Counted from the stretch's first letter, positions 1-11,617 are shown. The stretch: DNA of 64,000 bases from Scilla litardierei (GCA_030789695.1 JAULAV010002390.1:620001-684000); one strand, 5' to 3'. The notes: generated from the sequence alone by a model not told the origin. Made by a program: numbers and translations.

Positions 1-1752
1 CAATTTCCTCCGGCGCACGTATGGAGTGACGGAGGAGGAGGGAGGTAGCGTGGGTGCGGTGGAAGTGGTCGGGAGGGGTGAAGTGGATGCCGGGATGGGA
101 TGTGAAGAGGGAGGTGAAGAATGTGGTGAGGGGGGTGATGGATGTGGAGAAGTGTGGGTGGGTGGAGGAGAAGATCGCATGGGTGGTGAAGGTGGGGGTG
201 GTGAAGGTGGAGGTGGTCCGTGGATATGGGTAAGAAGGCGGAGAATGGCCGCCACGTTCCTCTCAAGTGCGAGGAAACGTGGGTGAGTAAGAAAGGAGGA
301 TGGCGATGGGTCCGAGGAAACAGTGGACATGGCGAGCTCACGAAGGGCAGCGACCTCCCTCTCAAGTCCTAGACGGGCAGATACCTGACGGCGACCAAAA
401 GACGTAGACTGACGCGAGGCAGAGGTGGTGCCGCCAGGTAAGGTCGAAGAGGTGCTGGCGGCAGTGGTCATGCCAGCACAGGAGACAAGGCCAGAAATGG
501 CCGCAAGGAGGTGCTCAGACGTGATCGGTCCCGGAGCAGAAACGGGACGACTCGGGCCAGCCCCTAAATCTCCCCCAGACGCAGGGATATCCTCCTCGCC
601 TAAGTGGGCGGCAGGGGACGGTGATCTGCGGGCGTCTGCGGGAAAGAAAGGAAGATTCAACCCAGCTAAGAAATCGGGATCAGGAGGGAAAGTCCAATCT
701 CCCACGAGAGCAAGGGTCATGCGAGCGGGGTTGGGCAGAATGGTGTAAGGGGCTGGGGGGTGGCCATAATGAAATATGAAGCGGCCATCCGAGCGGGGTT
801 TGATCATGTGGATGTGCCGTAGGACATCAATATCAAGATGTGAGGGTCCTGCGGCAGCAGGAAGATTACCGGGGATGGTAATATTAAATTAGGCGTGAGA
901 GCAGATGATCGTGATTATGCCCCCGCAACAAAACTTCCCCTTACCGGCCCGGCTGATCTCGAGTAGCTTGTAAACAAGCCAATCGCCGCCATGGATGGGG
1001 ACGGTAGGGGCCCTGAAGCTAACTCCATCATCATCCCGGACATAAGGAAAAGTCATGGCCCAAAGGATAAAAAGGTCAGGGATAGTCACAGTGCCTGACT
1101 CGTCCCTAGGAAAGAACGCAGATGAAATGATTCTGTGGGCCAATCGAAACACGGGATGAATGATGGAGGAGGCCTTGGCCCTTCCTCGGGGGTAGTCGCG
1201 GATCAATGTGAGGCGGAACCAGAACTGATCGACATCAAACTCGGGCGTGTACCCGTAGTGTCAGATGGCATCATCCCCGAGATTGGGGAAACCAAATATA
1301 TCATTAATCGTGTTCAGATTTGTGGTGACACTACGGTTACGCACCCTGAATCTAATGATCGACCCGGACTCCCAGACAAGTGTAGAGAGGAATTCGAGTG
1401 TGAGGGCCGGGTAGGATATGGCATGTGTATTAAGAAAGGCTAACCACCCTAAGTTAGCGAAAAGAGATTCGACCTCGGTGAAGACACCGAGATCGACAAG
1501 TGTACGTGCGTGCGGGAACTTTGTGGATAGATGCCCTCGAGCATCAAGCCTACGGTAAAAATCTTTGTGCTACTGGTTCTGAAAAATATACCCGTGTGGG
1601 CCCAACATTGGGTCCACAGGGGGAATAACAGGTGGAGGAGGGCCAAGTGTAAGTGCTCGTGTACGGGAAGGGGGGCGTGTTTGTTTTCGTCTCTTTCAAG
1701 ACGGTTCTTCTTCCCTCATGATACCCTTCCCCTTATCCTTATCTTTAGCCAT
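1..1752 (-). pseudogene. Athila ORF3-like protein (putative plant transposon domain), broken, runs off window
   Basis: The candidate start is the ATG at 1752-1750, after a TATA box at 2189-2196. The minus strand encodes a basic N-terminus (MAKDKDKGKG), then the conserved domain at about 1600-890, then a Pro/Ser/Thr-rich tail with a short helical stretch (below 880). The central part matches element A's ORF3 by eye: RAKASSIIHPVFRLAHR at 1180-1130 against RAKASAIVHPCLRIAQR, followed by a shared T(I/M)xxP(D/E)L segment. It is broken: a stop follows MREEEPS near 1697, there is a frameshift near 1575, further stops lie near 1255, and the block ends at a stop near 889. The function of this family is unknown; it sits where Athila elements carry their extra ORF. 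Plus-strand ORFs here are shadows. Confidence 0.7.
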
Positions 1753-2188
1753 GTGTGTGTGCGAGCAAGAATTAGTGCAAAAATCGTGGATGCACACCAA
1801 CACAAGCAAACGAGCAAGCACAATAAATAGGGAAAATGTATAAAATAAGCTTAGGAGCGAGTTTACCCAAGCGGAGTGGCGGAGCTTGCTCGTTGATGCC
1901 CCACACTGTTCAGCGAGAGTAGCGTGGAGCCGCGGCGAACTCCTTCGGCAATAATTTTCGAAATGGGGGTGGTTCGGGGGAAAATTAGGTCAAAATCTCG
2001 GAATGGGAGGAGAGAGAGGGTGTAGATGATGGAGGGGTTGATGAAGGAGGTGGAGAGTGGGAGTAATGGAGGAGTAGAGGGCGTGGGGGAGTGGAGATTG
2101 GTTGTTGGCGAAGAGGGGAAGGCGAAACGACGGCGGATTTTGGGGTTTTTCGATCGGGCGAGATGGAAACGAGCGGGTGTCAGGGGGG

Positions 2189-2196
2189 TTTATATA
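2189..2196 (-). promoter_or_regulatory. TATA box for ORF3 of element D
   Basis: The minus strand reads TATATAAA here, about 14 bp downstream of the last palindrome of the array and about 440 bp upstream of the ORF3 ATG. Element A has TATATAA in the equivalent place (34122-34128). Promoter activity is inferred. Confidence 0.55.
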
Positions 2197-2209
2197 GGGT
2201 TTTAAGTCG

Positions 2210-2554
2210 AACCGATCGGGTGACTTGTCACCCGATCGGTTGACTATTAAGTCAAAAATCTTGCCGAAGAAATGCTACAGGTGAACTGATCGGTTGAATT
2301 GTCAACCGATCGGTTGGCCGCTCCACTCAATTTCCCGAGAACTTAGGGCTGCTCACCCGGTCGCGTCAACCGATCGTGCTAGAACTCAACCGATCGGTTG
2401 ATATTCCCCAAGATTTCCCGAGAGTTCTCCCCAGCTCACCCGGTCTGCCACCCGGTCTCTTCATTACTCAATCGATCGGTTCATACGGGGACAGATCTCG
2501 GCAAGTATCTGATACGTCCCAACCGATCGGGTGAGTTGTCACCCGATCGGTTGG
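2210..2554. repeat. Palindrome array of element D (internal copy), motif ACCGATCGGT
   Basis: Repeated ACCGATCGG(G/T)T motifs occur here, several paired as long inverted repeats. Arms of 14 bp lie at 2210-2223 and 2228-2241; arms of 14 bp with one mismatch at 2284-2297 and 2302-2315; and perfect arms of 16 bp at 2519-2534 and 2539-2554. Each pair is separated by exactly 4 nt. Looser copies (ACCCGGTC) lie between them. The same motif recurs in the LTR of this element at 6575-6875. Confidence 0.85.
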
Positions 2555-2688
2555 GGCCTGTTTCCTGCAAAAACCAAGAAATTTGCTTAAGTCCCCGAAC
2601 GGATGTTCTCGCGGCTGATTTTATTTATAAAAAGTAGATAAAATAAAGTAAAAATTAACGCTAAAAAGTGGGAAAAAGTTTAGAACAT

Positions 2689-2700
2689 GGGTTGCCTCCC
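2689..2700 (-). other. Conserved GGGAGGCAACCC motif downstream of the gag-protease frame
   Basis: On the minus strand this 12-mer follows the stop of the gag-protease frame by about 50 nt. Element A has GGAGGCAACCC at 33505-33515, about 50 nt after its pol stop. As the motif normally follows integrase, finding it right after protease shows where pol is missing in D. Confidence 0.6.
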
Positions 2701-2749
2701 ATGAAGCGCACTTGTTTAACGTCGTTGGCTCGACGCCCGCAAGAGATGC

Positions 2750-5511
2750 TCATGGTGGCTGATACGGGTGATGCCCAAACTTCGGCATCTCTTCCTTGTT
2801 GGAGCTGAAGGCGCTTGGAGTAGTCAGCGGCTGGAAAAATACTTGCTCGACTACCCTCCCTTTGTTCTTGAGATCCGGGGGCTTTTCCTTGGTGTTGGCG
2901 CTTCCCGCCATCTTCTTCAGTATCTGGACCTCGTCTTTAGTGAGGTCCGTGAGCTCTTTCCCCGTTCTCCTCGCAGGAGGAGTCTTGGAGAACCCGGGAG
3001 GGGTCGTTCTTGCTGCACTCGGTTTTCCAGCAGCTTCTTTGTCTTCGGGGCCTTCTTCATCTTCTAAATCCCCCAAGTCATCGGGGGGGTTTCTCAGGAG
3101 AATCTCCCAGGAGCTCTCCTCTACAGCCTTTTCTTCTTCTATCTCAACCAAATTGCATCCAGGGTCATCAGGGATATCGGGGTGCTTCATAGATAATCCC
3201 AGGTCAAACTCAACTTTCTCTCCGCCGACGTTCAAAGATAGTTTTCCGTTCTTCACATCTATTAGAACGCCAGCAGTGGCCATGAAAGGCCGTCCCAGGA
3301 TAATGGGTGTGTGTGCGTCTTCGGGCATGTCCATGACCACAAAGTCCACAGGCACATGCACCCCTCTCACATTTACCGGTAGGTCATCAACAATTCCCAC
3401 CGGGTATTTGACCGACCGGTCAGCTAGTTGTAGGGTCATCCCGGTGGGTTCCAAATCACCCATCCCTATTCTTCTGTACATTGACAAGGGCATCAAACTA
3501 ACACTCGCTCCGAGATCGACGAGTGCACGATGAATCTTCACTGCCCCGATCGTGCAAGGAATGGAAAAGCTCCCCGGGTCTTTAAGTTTCGGCGGTTTTG
3601 CCCTCTGGATAAGAGCGCTACACTCCACCGTCAACACTACTTTCTCCTTTCTAGACCCTCTAGTCACCAAATCTTTCAAGAATTTTGCATATGAGGGGAT
3701 TGTTTCGATTGCTTCTAGGAAGGGGATCTGCAAACTCAGGTCCTTGACCATGGCGAAGAACTTGCCATATTTCTCATCAATTTTTGCCTGAGCCAACCGT
3801 TGGGGAAATGGCACAACGGGTTTATACACTTTAGGGTTCTCTTCCTCCTTCTTTTCTTTCTCTTCTTCAGAGACTCCCTCCGGAGTCATAGGATTGGATG
3901 ACGAAGCACCGGCGTCGTTTGATTTTTCGATCGGTTTCTCAACGACCGACGGTGCTTCCGGGTTGCTAGGGGGCACTCTAGTAGGAATTTGTGTCCCGCT
4001 TCTCAGAACGATAGCGGACACATTTGCGTGCTCGTGCAAGAGTGCCGATGTCTGGGTTACTCTCCTCGGGTTCACCTCCGGTTGTGGCGGTAATTGGTTT
4101 TGTGACCTTGCAAGGTTCGCCACTTGTAACCCCAGCTGGGTTACTTGGTCCGTGAGGGTCCGCTGACCCATTTCCAGCTTCTGGTTGATCCTCTCCTGGT
4201 TGGTAATATATTGAGTCAAGAGAGACTCAACCGGAGAGACGGCCCTCTGTTGGCCATACTGCTGCTGCTGCTGGAACGGCTGCTGCTGCTGGAACGGCTG
4301 CTGATTCCTGGGGGCGTAAGATTGTTGCTGAGATGGTTGCTGCTGATACTGTTGCTATTGAAACTGACTCTGCTGTGGCCTAGCCAGCTGATATGCTTGT
4401 TGCTGCGGCTGCTGAGGCGGCGAGGGCTGAAATGGTGGCCGGTAACTGAAATTCGGGTGGTTCCGGTTGTTGGGAGAGTAGGCCGGGTTGGAATTTGTCC
4501 TTGGTGGATATGGCGCATTCCCTGTGGGGTTGTAAAATAGTGCGCTCGCCTAATCCAACGGTGGTGAGATGTCACCACCGTCGAATTCCCCAAGGAATTC
4601 GGACTCTATCGCAGAAACTTGCTGTGTACCAGCCCCACCGGCTCCTACCATCAGTGTGGAGATCTGGGTCGAAAGCAAGTCCAACTTGCTTGAAAGTTTG
4701 TTGACGTCCTCGACTCTGTGTATACCCCCAGTTCTTGGTGTGGCTCTCTCGTCACACCACCGCTCATTGTTGGATGCCATATTTTCCAGAATATTCCCGG
4801 CATCTTTCTCGCTTCTAGACATGAAGGAACCCCCAGCCGCGACGTCCATAGAAGATTTCAGGTCATCCCTCAACCCATTGTAGAACAGATTAATAATCTG
4901 CCACTTCGGAAGCTCTTGGTGAGGGCATCTTCTTTGCATCTCTTTATATCTCGTCCAAGCTTCATGCAAGGACTCGTGGCTGGCCTGGGAGAAGGAGGAG
5001 ATTTCACTCCTCAACTTCATGGTCTTCCCCGGAGGAAAGAACTTTGTCAGAAAAGCGTTGGAGAGCTTCTCCCAGGTGTTGAAAGTGTTGGGGTCCTTCC
5101 CCCTTAGCCATTGCTTTGCTTTGTCTCGCAAAGAGAAGGGGAACAGCTTCAGACGGATAGCCTCTGTCGTGACACCATTGATCCGGAAGGTGTCACACTT
5201 CTCCAAGAAGGAGTCTAGATGCTCGATCGGGCTCTCCATGGGTGCACCCGCAAACTGATCCTGCTGGATCCACGTCACCAATGACGGCTTTAGCTCAAAG
5301 CTTTGGGCCGTGATAGCTGGAGGACGGATGGCGGAAGTGGACTCGATAGATGGCATCGAGTATTCCAGCAGAGACTTCTGAGGTGGGGTGTTCTCCTCAT
5401 GGATTCGGGATCTTCCCTTCTCCGCTTCTCGGCGGCCAAGCGCCTAAGGGTGGCGTTAATCTCTGGATCGAGGGGGATCAAGTCGTTAAGACTCCTTGAA
5501 CTCCTGCGCAT
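2750..5511 (-). pseudogene. gag: Athila-type gag plus aspartic protease, broken
   Basis: It encodes the capsid precursor and retropepsin. The start is ATG at 5511 (MRRSSRSLNDLIPLDPEI). One frameshift lies at about 5380-5395. From 5356 a single frame then runs to 2750, interrupted by in-frame TAG at 4550-4552 and TAG near 4362, with no other shifts. The gag domain (about 5300-4700) includes FPFSLRDKAKQWL and FLTKFFPPGKT. A Gln-rich segment lies at 4390-4250. The protease has the Athila-type site VDLGAS near 3510, followed by ILGRPF. The frame ends after a charged tail with a stop at 2750 instead of entering RT. Plus-strand ORFs over this span are shadows. Confidence 0.9.
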
Positions 5512-5679
5512 GAAAAACAACAAACACCCATGAAGCGACAAATGGGAAAGAGACAGATAAAATAAGAAATAAAAATAAGAAAAATAAAAAGAAAAAGGAG
5601 AATGCGAAAATTATCGCGAGGTAGGGATGTGAGCTAGACACGAGGGTTCATGAGATCCTAAAATAACAAGCACGTTGCC

Positions 5680-5697
5680 TCCCCGGCAACGGCGCCA
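5680..5697 (-). other. Primer-binding site of element D (tRNA-Asp type)
   Basis: The minus strand reads TGGCGCCGTTGCCGGGGA, complementary to the 3' end of plant tRNA-Asp. It lies 6 nt inside the LTR edge, the same spacing as in element A (29440-29445). Confidence 0.9.
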
Positions 5698-5703
5698 TAA
5701 ACT

Positions 5704-7116
5704 TGACCGGCGCCTCGCTTCCGTCGCGACGACGCGGTGTCGTTTACCGCAAGTTTCACGGTTAGTGTAGGGTGCGGGAATATCGAACTCAGGGAGACGA
5801 GGTTGTGCTTGGGTCAGGTAGGACCTAAATCACCCCGAGGGGCGAGCTAGCCCGAATCGGTAGATGGTTGTCACGAAAGAAAATAAAAGCGTATGAACAA
5901 AAAGAAAGTAAACCCGGGACTTTGGTTTCCAACCCGACGAGAGACTCTCGCCGATACGGCCTACGGGTATGGATAGCGATCGGGATTAGGGTCTAATGGT
6001 GAGACGTTGCCTCTGAAAGTGGTACCGGCGTCCCATGGGCCCGATATTCCGGTCGGTGCCCAGGATGATACACCGGACTTCCCGGATTCGATCAGTGGGC
6101 ACTCCCGTGTCCATTAACACTGATCGATCCCGGGAGCACTAAGTCCGCAACGATATCTCCCAACGTCTCATCCTGCCGCTCCCGCGTGCTAGGACTTGGC
6201 GTCTACTCTAAAGGCGTGAGCTATGGCTAGGGAGTCAACCGCCAAGTTTATTCCCCCTTGGCTTGACGGTCAAAGGCGGTCTTTTTCCCGCCGATGACAA
6301 TGAAACGCCCCGCGTAACCGTTAGATTCCTACTCCCTATCGATTTCCTAACCCTATGGACGCATCGGGAAGAGCCCCCGAAGGGGTTTCCACCAAAATCC
6401 CAGATTTGGGAACTACTCACAAAAATTCATGAAAAAGCAATCTAAATGAAATTTAACCGTTGGAATCATAATCGGACAATTGCAATGCGGAAGTGATAGA
6501 GTAATAAAGACAATACTAAAATTTTAGAAAGATCTGAAAACTTACAAATAAATATCAGAAAACGGCGAGTTTTCACCCGATCACATGAACCGATCAGGTG
6601 AGTTCTTGAGCGACCGGTTGGATCTTGGAGCGGTCGGGTGAATCGGCCGGTTCGACGTCCGTGTCTTCAGCTCATCTTTCTCAGCTACAGATGAACCGAT
6701 CGGGTGAGAGTCACCCGATCGGTTGGCGCTTTGCTTCGAGAAAACAGAGAATAGCCCCCGCTGAACCGGTCTGTGAACCGGTCGGGTGACTTCGTTGTGA
6801 GATGCGGCAGAGACCGATTGGTGCACGCGTGCATCACCCGATCGGTTGGAGATAACCAACCGACCGGGTGAGGGGCTGAAAGATGAATACTTCGCCGTTT
6901 GACCCCCTGGATCACGTGTGACTTCTCCCGTTGCTCCGGGAACTTGGGATATCATCGTAAAAGGTCCCCTACGTGGTCGAACTCCTGCAATCATGGACAA
7001 ACAAAGAAAAGTGAAAGAAAACGGGAAAATATACGAAAACGAATAAGAGACGGCGGAAAACACGGAGAAACACAAAAGAAAACGTGCGTGAATATATAAA
7101 ATATAAGCGCACGTCA
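5704..7116 (-). mobile_element. 5' LTR of element D
   Basis: The inner edge at 5704 ends in CA on the minus strand, 6 nt from the PBS. The outer edge at about 7116 (TGACGTGCGC on the minus strand) is inferred, because the partner LTR is off the window and copia coding sequence begins just beyond. A palindrome array lies at 6575-6875 in the probable U3, and a GC-rich structured leader at 5760-6400. Near the PBS, the CTTGCGGTAAA stretch is shared with the LTR of element A. Confidence 0.65.
6575..6875. repeat. Palindrome array of element D (LTR copy), motif ACCGATCGGT
   Basis: About a dozen copies or variants of ACCGATCGGG/ACCGGTCGG occur here. The clearest pair is 14-bp arms at 6694-6707 and 6711-6724. 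Centre-to-centre steps measured by eye are mostly about 13 or about 19-22 bp. This is the same motif as in the internal array at 2210-2554. Confidence 0.8.
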
Positions 7117-8781
7117 GTACGCAAGGATAGTAAGATCCAGATGAGGGAAAAGATGAAGGCGTACTTGAAGCAAGACGAGCCAAAGAAAAAGGCGATTGCA
7201 TTCAAGGCCGCTCCATCTACCGATGATGAAGAATCGGAAAATGAATTGGACATGGAATCCATTGCCCGTATGGCAAGGAAGTTCAATCGATTCCTCCGAA
7301 TAGGTAAATCTTTGAATAAATCTAAAGTTAGTTCGACTAATGCTAATACTCCCGTGTGTTATAAATGCAACAAGCCAAGGACACATCAAACCGGATTGTC
7401 CTCTCTACAAACACAAGGAGAAGGGGAAGGCATCTAAGTACGACAAGTCGAGAAAGCGCAAGAAAGGGCTTGTTGGCACATTCACCGACTCCGAAGAGGA
7501 TTCTTCAAGTGGAGAGTCGGATGATGGAAGAGTGGAGAAAGCAAAAATTTGCTTCATGGCTAATGATGAGGCAAAAGGTCAAAAGTCCTCCTTCGATGAT
7601 AGCGAGGATGAAAGCGAGGATGGTGGCGAGGATGAAGGTGGAGAGCCTACTATGGAAGAAATGAGGTTAGCTAACCAAGAAATTTGGTCTAAATTTACTA
7701 AATTAATAGATAGATATAATAAGACCAAAGATGAACTTGTTAGCCTCCAAACCTCTCCTAAGTCTACCATCACCAACAATGACACCATTGTTGAGACACT
7801 CGTCAATGAGAAAGCAAGTTTGCTTACTCATAATGGCTTGTTGAGAAATGAGGTGAAGAACCTCAAATCTCAACTTGAGCATGTTCATTTTGAGAAATCG
7901 GATGAACACAAGATGGCGGATTTGACTTCTCAAAACTCAACCTTGAGTATTGAGAATAAGAATCTCAAATCTCGTGTTTATGCACTCACATCGCAAGTAT
8001 CTACTTTCGATGCTTCGATGCATTCTCTCAAAGAGAAGTATGAGTGCACGTTAGGCCGTATCAATGATTTCAATAAAGGTAAGGGCCATTTGGATAATAT
8101 CCTAAATGACTTACTTCCGGCCAAACACCACATTGGCTTGGGGTATAAGATGGGAGACTCATCCAAATCGTCTATAACCTTTGTTAGGCCTACTTCCGAC
8201 GCCTCAACGAGTGGGAGCAAACACCCCATTGGTAGTTCTCCTACCAATAGTGCTTCCACTTCGTACACACCCCCGATTGGAAAGAAACCCACTTTGGGTG
8301 GACCTCCAAAGAGGGGTCATGCATTTTTGTACTCACATGCTATGCCACGTAGGAACACACATCCTACTCCACCGGTTCATATTAATGATGATTTTTATGC
8401 TCCGCACCCACGAGCACGTGCAAACACTCATATGAGACACCCACATGCACGTAATCATGCTTATGCACATCCTAATGCTTATGTTCAACATCTCATCCAC
8501 ATGTGCATGCCTACTCTCATAATCATCCTCATGCATACACACATCATCATACTATTGCTAGATCCCATGCTCCGAGGCCACATGCGCCACATAGAAATCA
8601 AACTTTTGTGCATGCAACCACTAGGAAGAGGATTCCCAAAATGTACACTATTTGGGGTCCCAAGAACACTAGCGATGATGCTATGAATGTTTATGTGAAA
8701 TCATATATTAATGATGTTATTTTGAATGATGATTATGTTGGGAAGTCAAGTTCCTCTTGGACTTGGTTTCCGAAGGGTTAG
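7117..8781 (+). pseudogene. gag: Copia (SIRE-like) gag, 5'-truncated, two frameshifts
   Basis: Three frame segments can be read in order. 7117-7375 holds KAIAFKAAPSTDDEESENEL and the first half of the zinc knuckle (CYKCNK). From about 7376 to 8500 come the second half (GHIKPDC), a Lys-rich linker, an acidic stretch, a long coiled coil (about 7660-8080, EVKNLKSQLEHV) and a Ser/Thr/Pro region. From about 8503 to 8781 comes a His-rich tail ending WTWFPKG. The first frameshift, one extra base near 7374-7376, splits the CCHC knuckle; the second lies near 8500. Residues from about 8395 to 8590 are unusually rich in His and Asn. RNA binding by the knuckle is the family role. Confidence 0.8.
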
Positions 8782-9919
8782 TTCCTTTAACCCTTCAATG
8801 CTTGGTACCATGAGTTTATGATCATGTTATGGGTACCAAGGCATGTGTTTATAAAATTGATTTTGATTATATTAATTTATGGGTTACAATAATTTTCATT
8901 TCGTATTTCAAATTTGTTGTCTAACCCATTGGATCCAAAAGGATTTTTGGATACCAAAATGAAGTTTTCTAGGTTCAATCCGCTTTGGGATACCAACCCT
9001 ACCAACTCCTCGATTTGCAAAGACTTTCATTCAAACGGAGTTGATGGTGCTTGATCGATGCACCAATGTAGGGGGAGCTTAATGTTGTAAGTATGATATT
9101 ACATTTGGTATCCATGTGTGATTGTATGCATGCATAGATAGAATTTTTACATTGGTATCATTTTGTTTCCACTAGTATGCTAGGATTGTGTATGCCTAGT
9201 TTTATGGTGTTTTATTTTTTTTGGCATAACATTTTTCCGTTTTACTTTTGATATCAATTCGATACATTTGGTATTGGTATTCTCATTGCATTTTGGTCTC
9301 TGATATTGACTATCGTCACTCGACGATTATCTTGATTTAATAGCTTTAGTTGTATGAAAACATAGAATTGTTTTCCATGCACTAGTATAGCTACAAATGT
9401 TGATATTGGAGAATAAATTCCTTTCATCAATGCATGAATTTACAATTGGTATTTTGATGACTTCATTTTGTTTCATTTTTTGTTTTTCGACTAAGGTCTC
9501 CTTGGCACACCTTTAATATGTTTTGGTATTTTACTTTGGTGTCATTGGACCGAGGTCGTATTCTTCGACTCACGTGATTCATGTATTATTTGGCCATGAT
9601 TTGTTATCATTGACTCCCTCCCGCACTTTTTGGATTATGCCAAAGGGGGAGAGATATAATAATGGCATGTGCTAAATGATAGTTTAGCATGAATCTAATT
9701 TGATATGTTAGATTCAGGGGGAGTTAAGAAAATATAAATGTATTTCAAATTCGATAACTGGATGTGTATTTTTAATTTTCTCGCCTGATTGATGCATATG
9801 TTTATTATTTCATATGGAACTAATGTGTCATCAATGCAGGGGGAGTAAGTAAATTTCATTTAGTACATTATTATTGATTATTATTTATGTTGGTTTGTCA
9901 TCACCAAAAAGGGGGAGAA
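8782..9919 (+). other. Element E 3' noncoding region with five polypurine-like tracts
   Basis: No coding sequence is seen. GGGGGAG occurs near 9070, 9645, 9716, 9840 and 9911; the last directly precedes the LTR and is the expected polypurine tract. Repeated tracts of this type are a trait of SIRE-like elements. Pol should lie before this stretch and is absent. Confidence 0.7.
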
Positions 9920-11617
9920 TGTTGAGTATTGATTCCCCGGATTTGGTTTTGATGATGAGCAAACATAAATATCGTGTACTAACTATTTGTGAGCGCAGTT
10001 ATGGAGATCGTCGCCAAAAGAATACGTTCATCTCAAGCGACGTCTCAAGACTTCTCAATACGTGTGATCATGTGCCTGAAGCTTTGTTTAAGCTCAAGGA
10101 CCTTTATTGAAGTCAAGAATGAAGATTGAAGCTTATGAAGACGGATCATCAAGGTTTTTTTATAGTCTTCTAGCTTCTTTACTTAGAATGTTAAGCCTTG
10201 AGTAGGACTTACATTATAATCTTCATTTCGCTCATATCTTAGAGCTAGTATTATCTTAGAAGCCCATAGGAACTTTCCTGAAGCTTCGCGCTTCTTCCCT
10301 CGGCTTCCGGTGCATCTTAGTTGGTTCAAGTAGGAGAACCAACCGACTAGATGACGATCTAGTCGGTCGGCAATCCTTCATGAATCGACTAGATGCCCTT
10401 GCTCAATATTGGCCATCTACTGTTTACAGTTAGTCGGTCCAAGAAGGCTCACCGACCGACTAGATGACGATCTAGTCGGTTAGGAATCCTTCTCAGACCG
10501 ACTAGTTTTCATCTCCCAATTTCAGCCTGAGCCACTGTTTACACTTAGTCGGTCAAAGCACATCTGTCGACCGACTAGTTGAGAAACTAGTCGGTTAGAC
10601 ATTGTTCTTAGATCGACTAGTTAAACATGTTTCCAGCCTTTGAGTTTCATCTCTTAGTCGGTCAAAGAACACTGACCGACCGACTAGTTGTCCAACTAGT
10701 CGGTCGGCAAGTCTTCTTAGACCGACTAGTTCATATTGACCGTGAAATTTTCTATCTTGGCTGTCAACTCGTTAGTCGGTCCATGCTCATTGACCGACCG
10801 ACTAGATTGTGATCTAGTCGGTCGGGCATCCTTCTTTGACCGACTAACCAGCTTCAGAAAAGAGCCGTTGGGATCTTTTTGAACTCGTTTTTCCTTGCCC
10901 CTTTAAATAGAATCCTGATTCATTTCTTAAGGGGTTAAGCAATATATTAGAGATATTTTCAGATCAAAAGAGAAGAGCAATCAACTCTATTTCCAAGCTC
11001 TCTCTTCTCACAAGAATCTCTCCCTCAAGTTCTTGAGCCCTAAATCCTCAAGAGAGATTCTCTCCATTGTGAGCCATTCAAGCTAGAAGCTTGATTCTAG
11101 GTCACCATCTCCACCCTAGGCTTCCATTGCTGGTCATCTTCATGAAGCTAGGGTTTGGTGCCATCTTCCTCCACCAAAATCCCCCTTGCCCTAATTTGGT
11201 AAGAATACTCAAGGCATAGGTATTTTGTTGGTAAGCATTTCATTTCATTTACATTCGTTATTTGAATTGTATACTCTCGGTTGTGAGAGTTTGTGTGATC
11301 CCGGGTTGTGGGATTCACGGACATCGCTTGTAGTTAGTTTGCACTTGCAAGGTTTTTGCAAGTGGGCATATTGGAAATCTTGGGTTAGAGGTTTTCTAAC
11401 TCAAGTATCCGGAGGGGATCCGGATGGTTGGGACATAGGATCACCGGGAACAAGTCGGGGAGACTTGGGTGGATCCGAACCCATTAAACCATTTGTTTGT
11501 GTTTGCATTTATTCTTGTTGATCGTTATTATTTCGCATTGTTGTTTGTTAATTGCACGATAATTAGGAATAACTCTCCCTATTATTTAAAAGTACTATTC
11601 ACCCCCCCTCTAGTACA
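9920..11617 (+). mobile_element. 3' LTR of element E
   Basis: It starts TGTTGAGTATTG right after the polypurine tract. It contains an inverted-repeat array (10342-10822), a TATA-like TTTAAATAG near 10902, and a C-rich end (CACCCCCCCTCTAGTACA at about 11600-11617). No second E LTR is in the window, so the end is placed by the CA and by the start of reverse-oriented sequence. Confidence 0.7.
10342..10822. repeat. Inverted-repeat array of element E, motif ACCGACTAG / CTAGTCGGT
   Basis: There are five composite sites of 26 bp, each an 11-bp arm (ACCGACTAGWT type), 4 nt, then the reverse-complement arm. They start at 10342, 10455, 10570, 10679 and 10797, that is every 109-118 bp. Single copies of the half-site lie between them. 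The array ends about 80 bp before a TATA-like box. Confidence 0.9.

Larger units (their letters stand above)
1753..2749 (-). other. Element D spacer between protease and ORF3 (ORF3 leader and promoter region)
   Basis: No coding sequence is seen. Reading leftward it holds the GGGAGGCAACCC motif, an AT-rich stretch (2600-2680), a palindrome array (2554-2210), a TATA box and a roughly 430-bp G/A-rich leader to the ORF3 ATG. The order matches the spacer of element A at 33456-34675, which indicates a conserved internal promoter module. Confidence 0.6.
1..7116 (-). mobile_element. Element D: Athila-type Ty3/gypsy retrotransposon, partial, no pol
   Basis: Read on the minus strand the order is 5' LTR (about 7116 to 5704), PBS (5697-5680), gag plus protease (5511-2750), spacer with a palindrome array and TATA box, then ORF3 running off the left edge. 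The gag sequence, the DLGA-type protease site, the tRNA-Asp-like PBS and an ORF3 homologous to that of element A (34676-36865) place it in the Athila lineage. No RT, RNase H or integrase lies between protease and ORF3. The element is therefore either a pol deletion or a standing non-autonomous form. The 3' LTR is outside the window, so the outer boundary at 7116 is an inference from where copia gag coding begins. Confidence 0.85.
7117..11617 (+). mobile_element. Element E: SIRE-like Ty1/copia retrotransposon, 3' part without pol
   Basis: The visible order is the 3' part of gag (7117-8781), a T-rich noncoding stretch with five GGGGGAG motifs, then an LTR starting TGTTGAGTATTG at 9920. The CCHC knuckle, the coiled-coil gag tail and the several polypurine tracts fit the SIRE/Maximus lineage. 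No protease, integrase or RT is present. The 5' part would lie left of element D if D inserted into gag, but that is off the window. The right edge at about 11617 is uncertain. Confidence 0.75.

Noticed and set aside
26..748. Long plus-strand frames at the left edge
   Set aside because: They are antisense shadows of the ORF3 C-terminal region of element D, whose minus-strand frame reads a sensible Pro/Ser-rich tail.
2796..3533. 245-residue plus-strand frame
   Set aside because: Shadow of the D gag-protease frame; the minus strand carries the recognisable protease motif.
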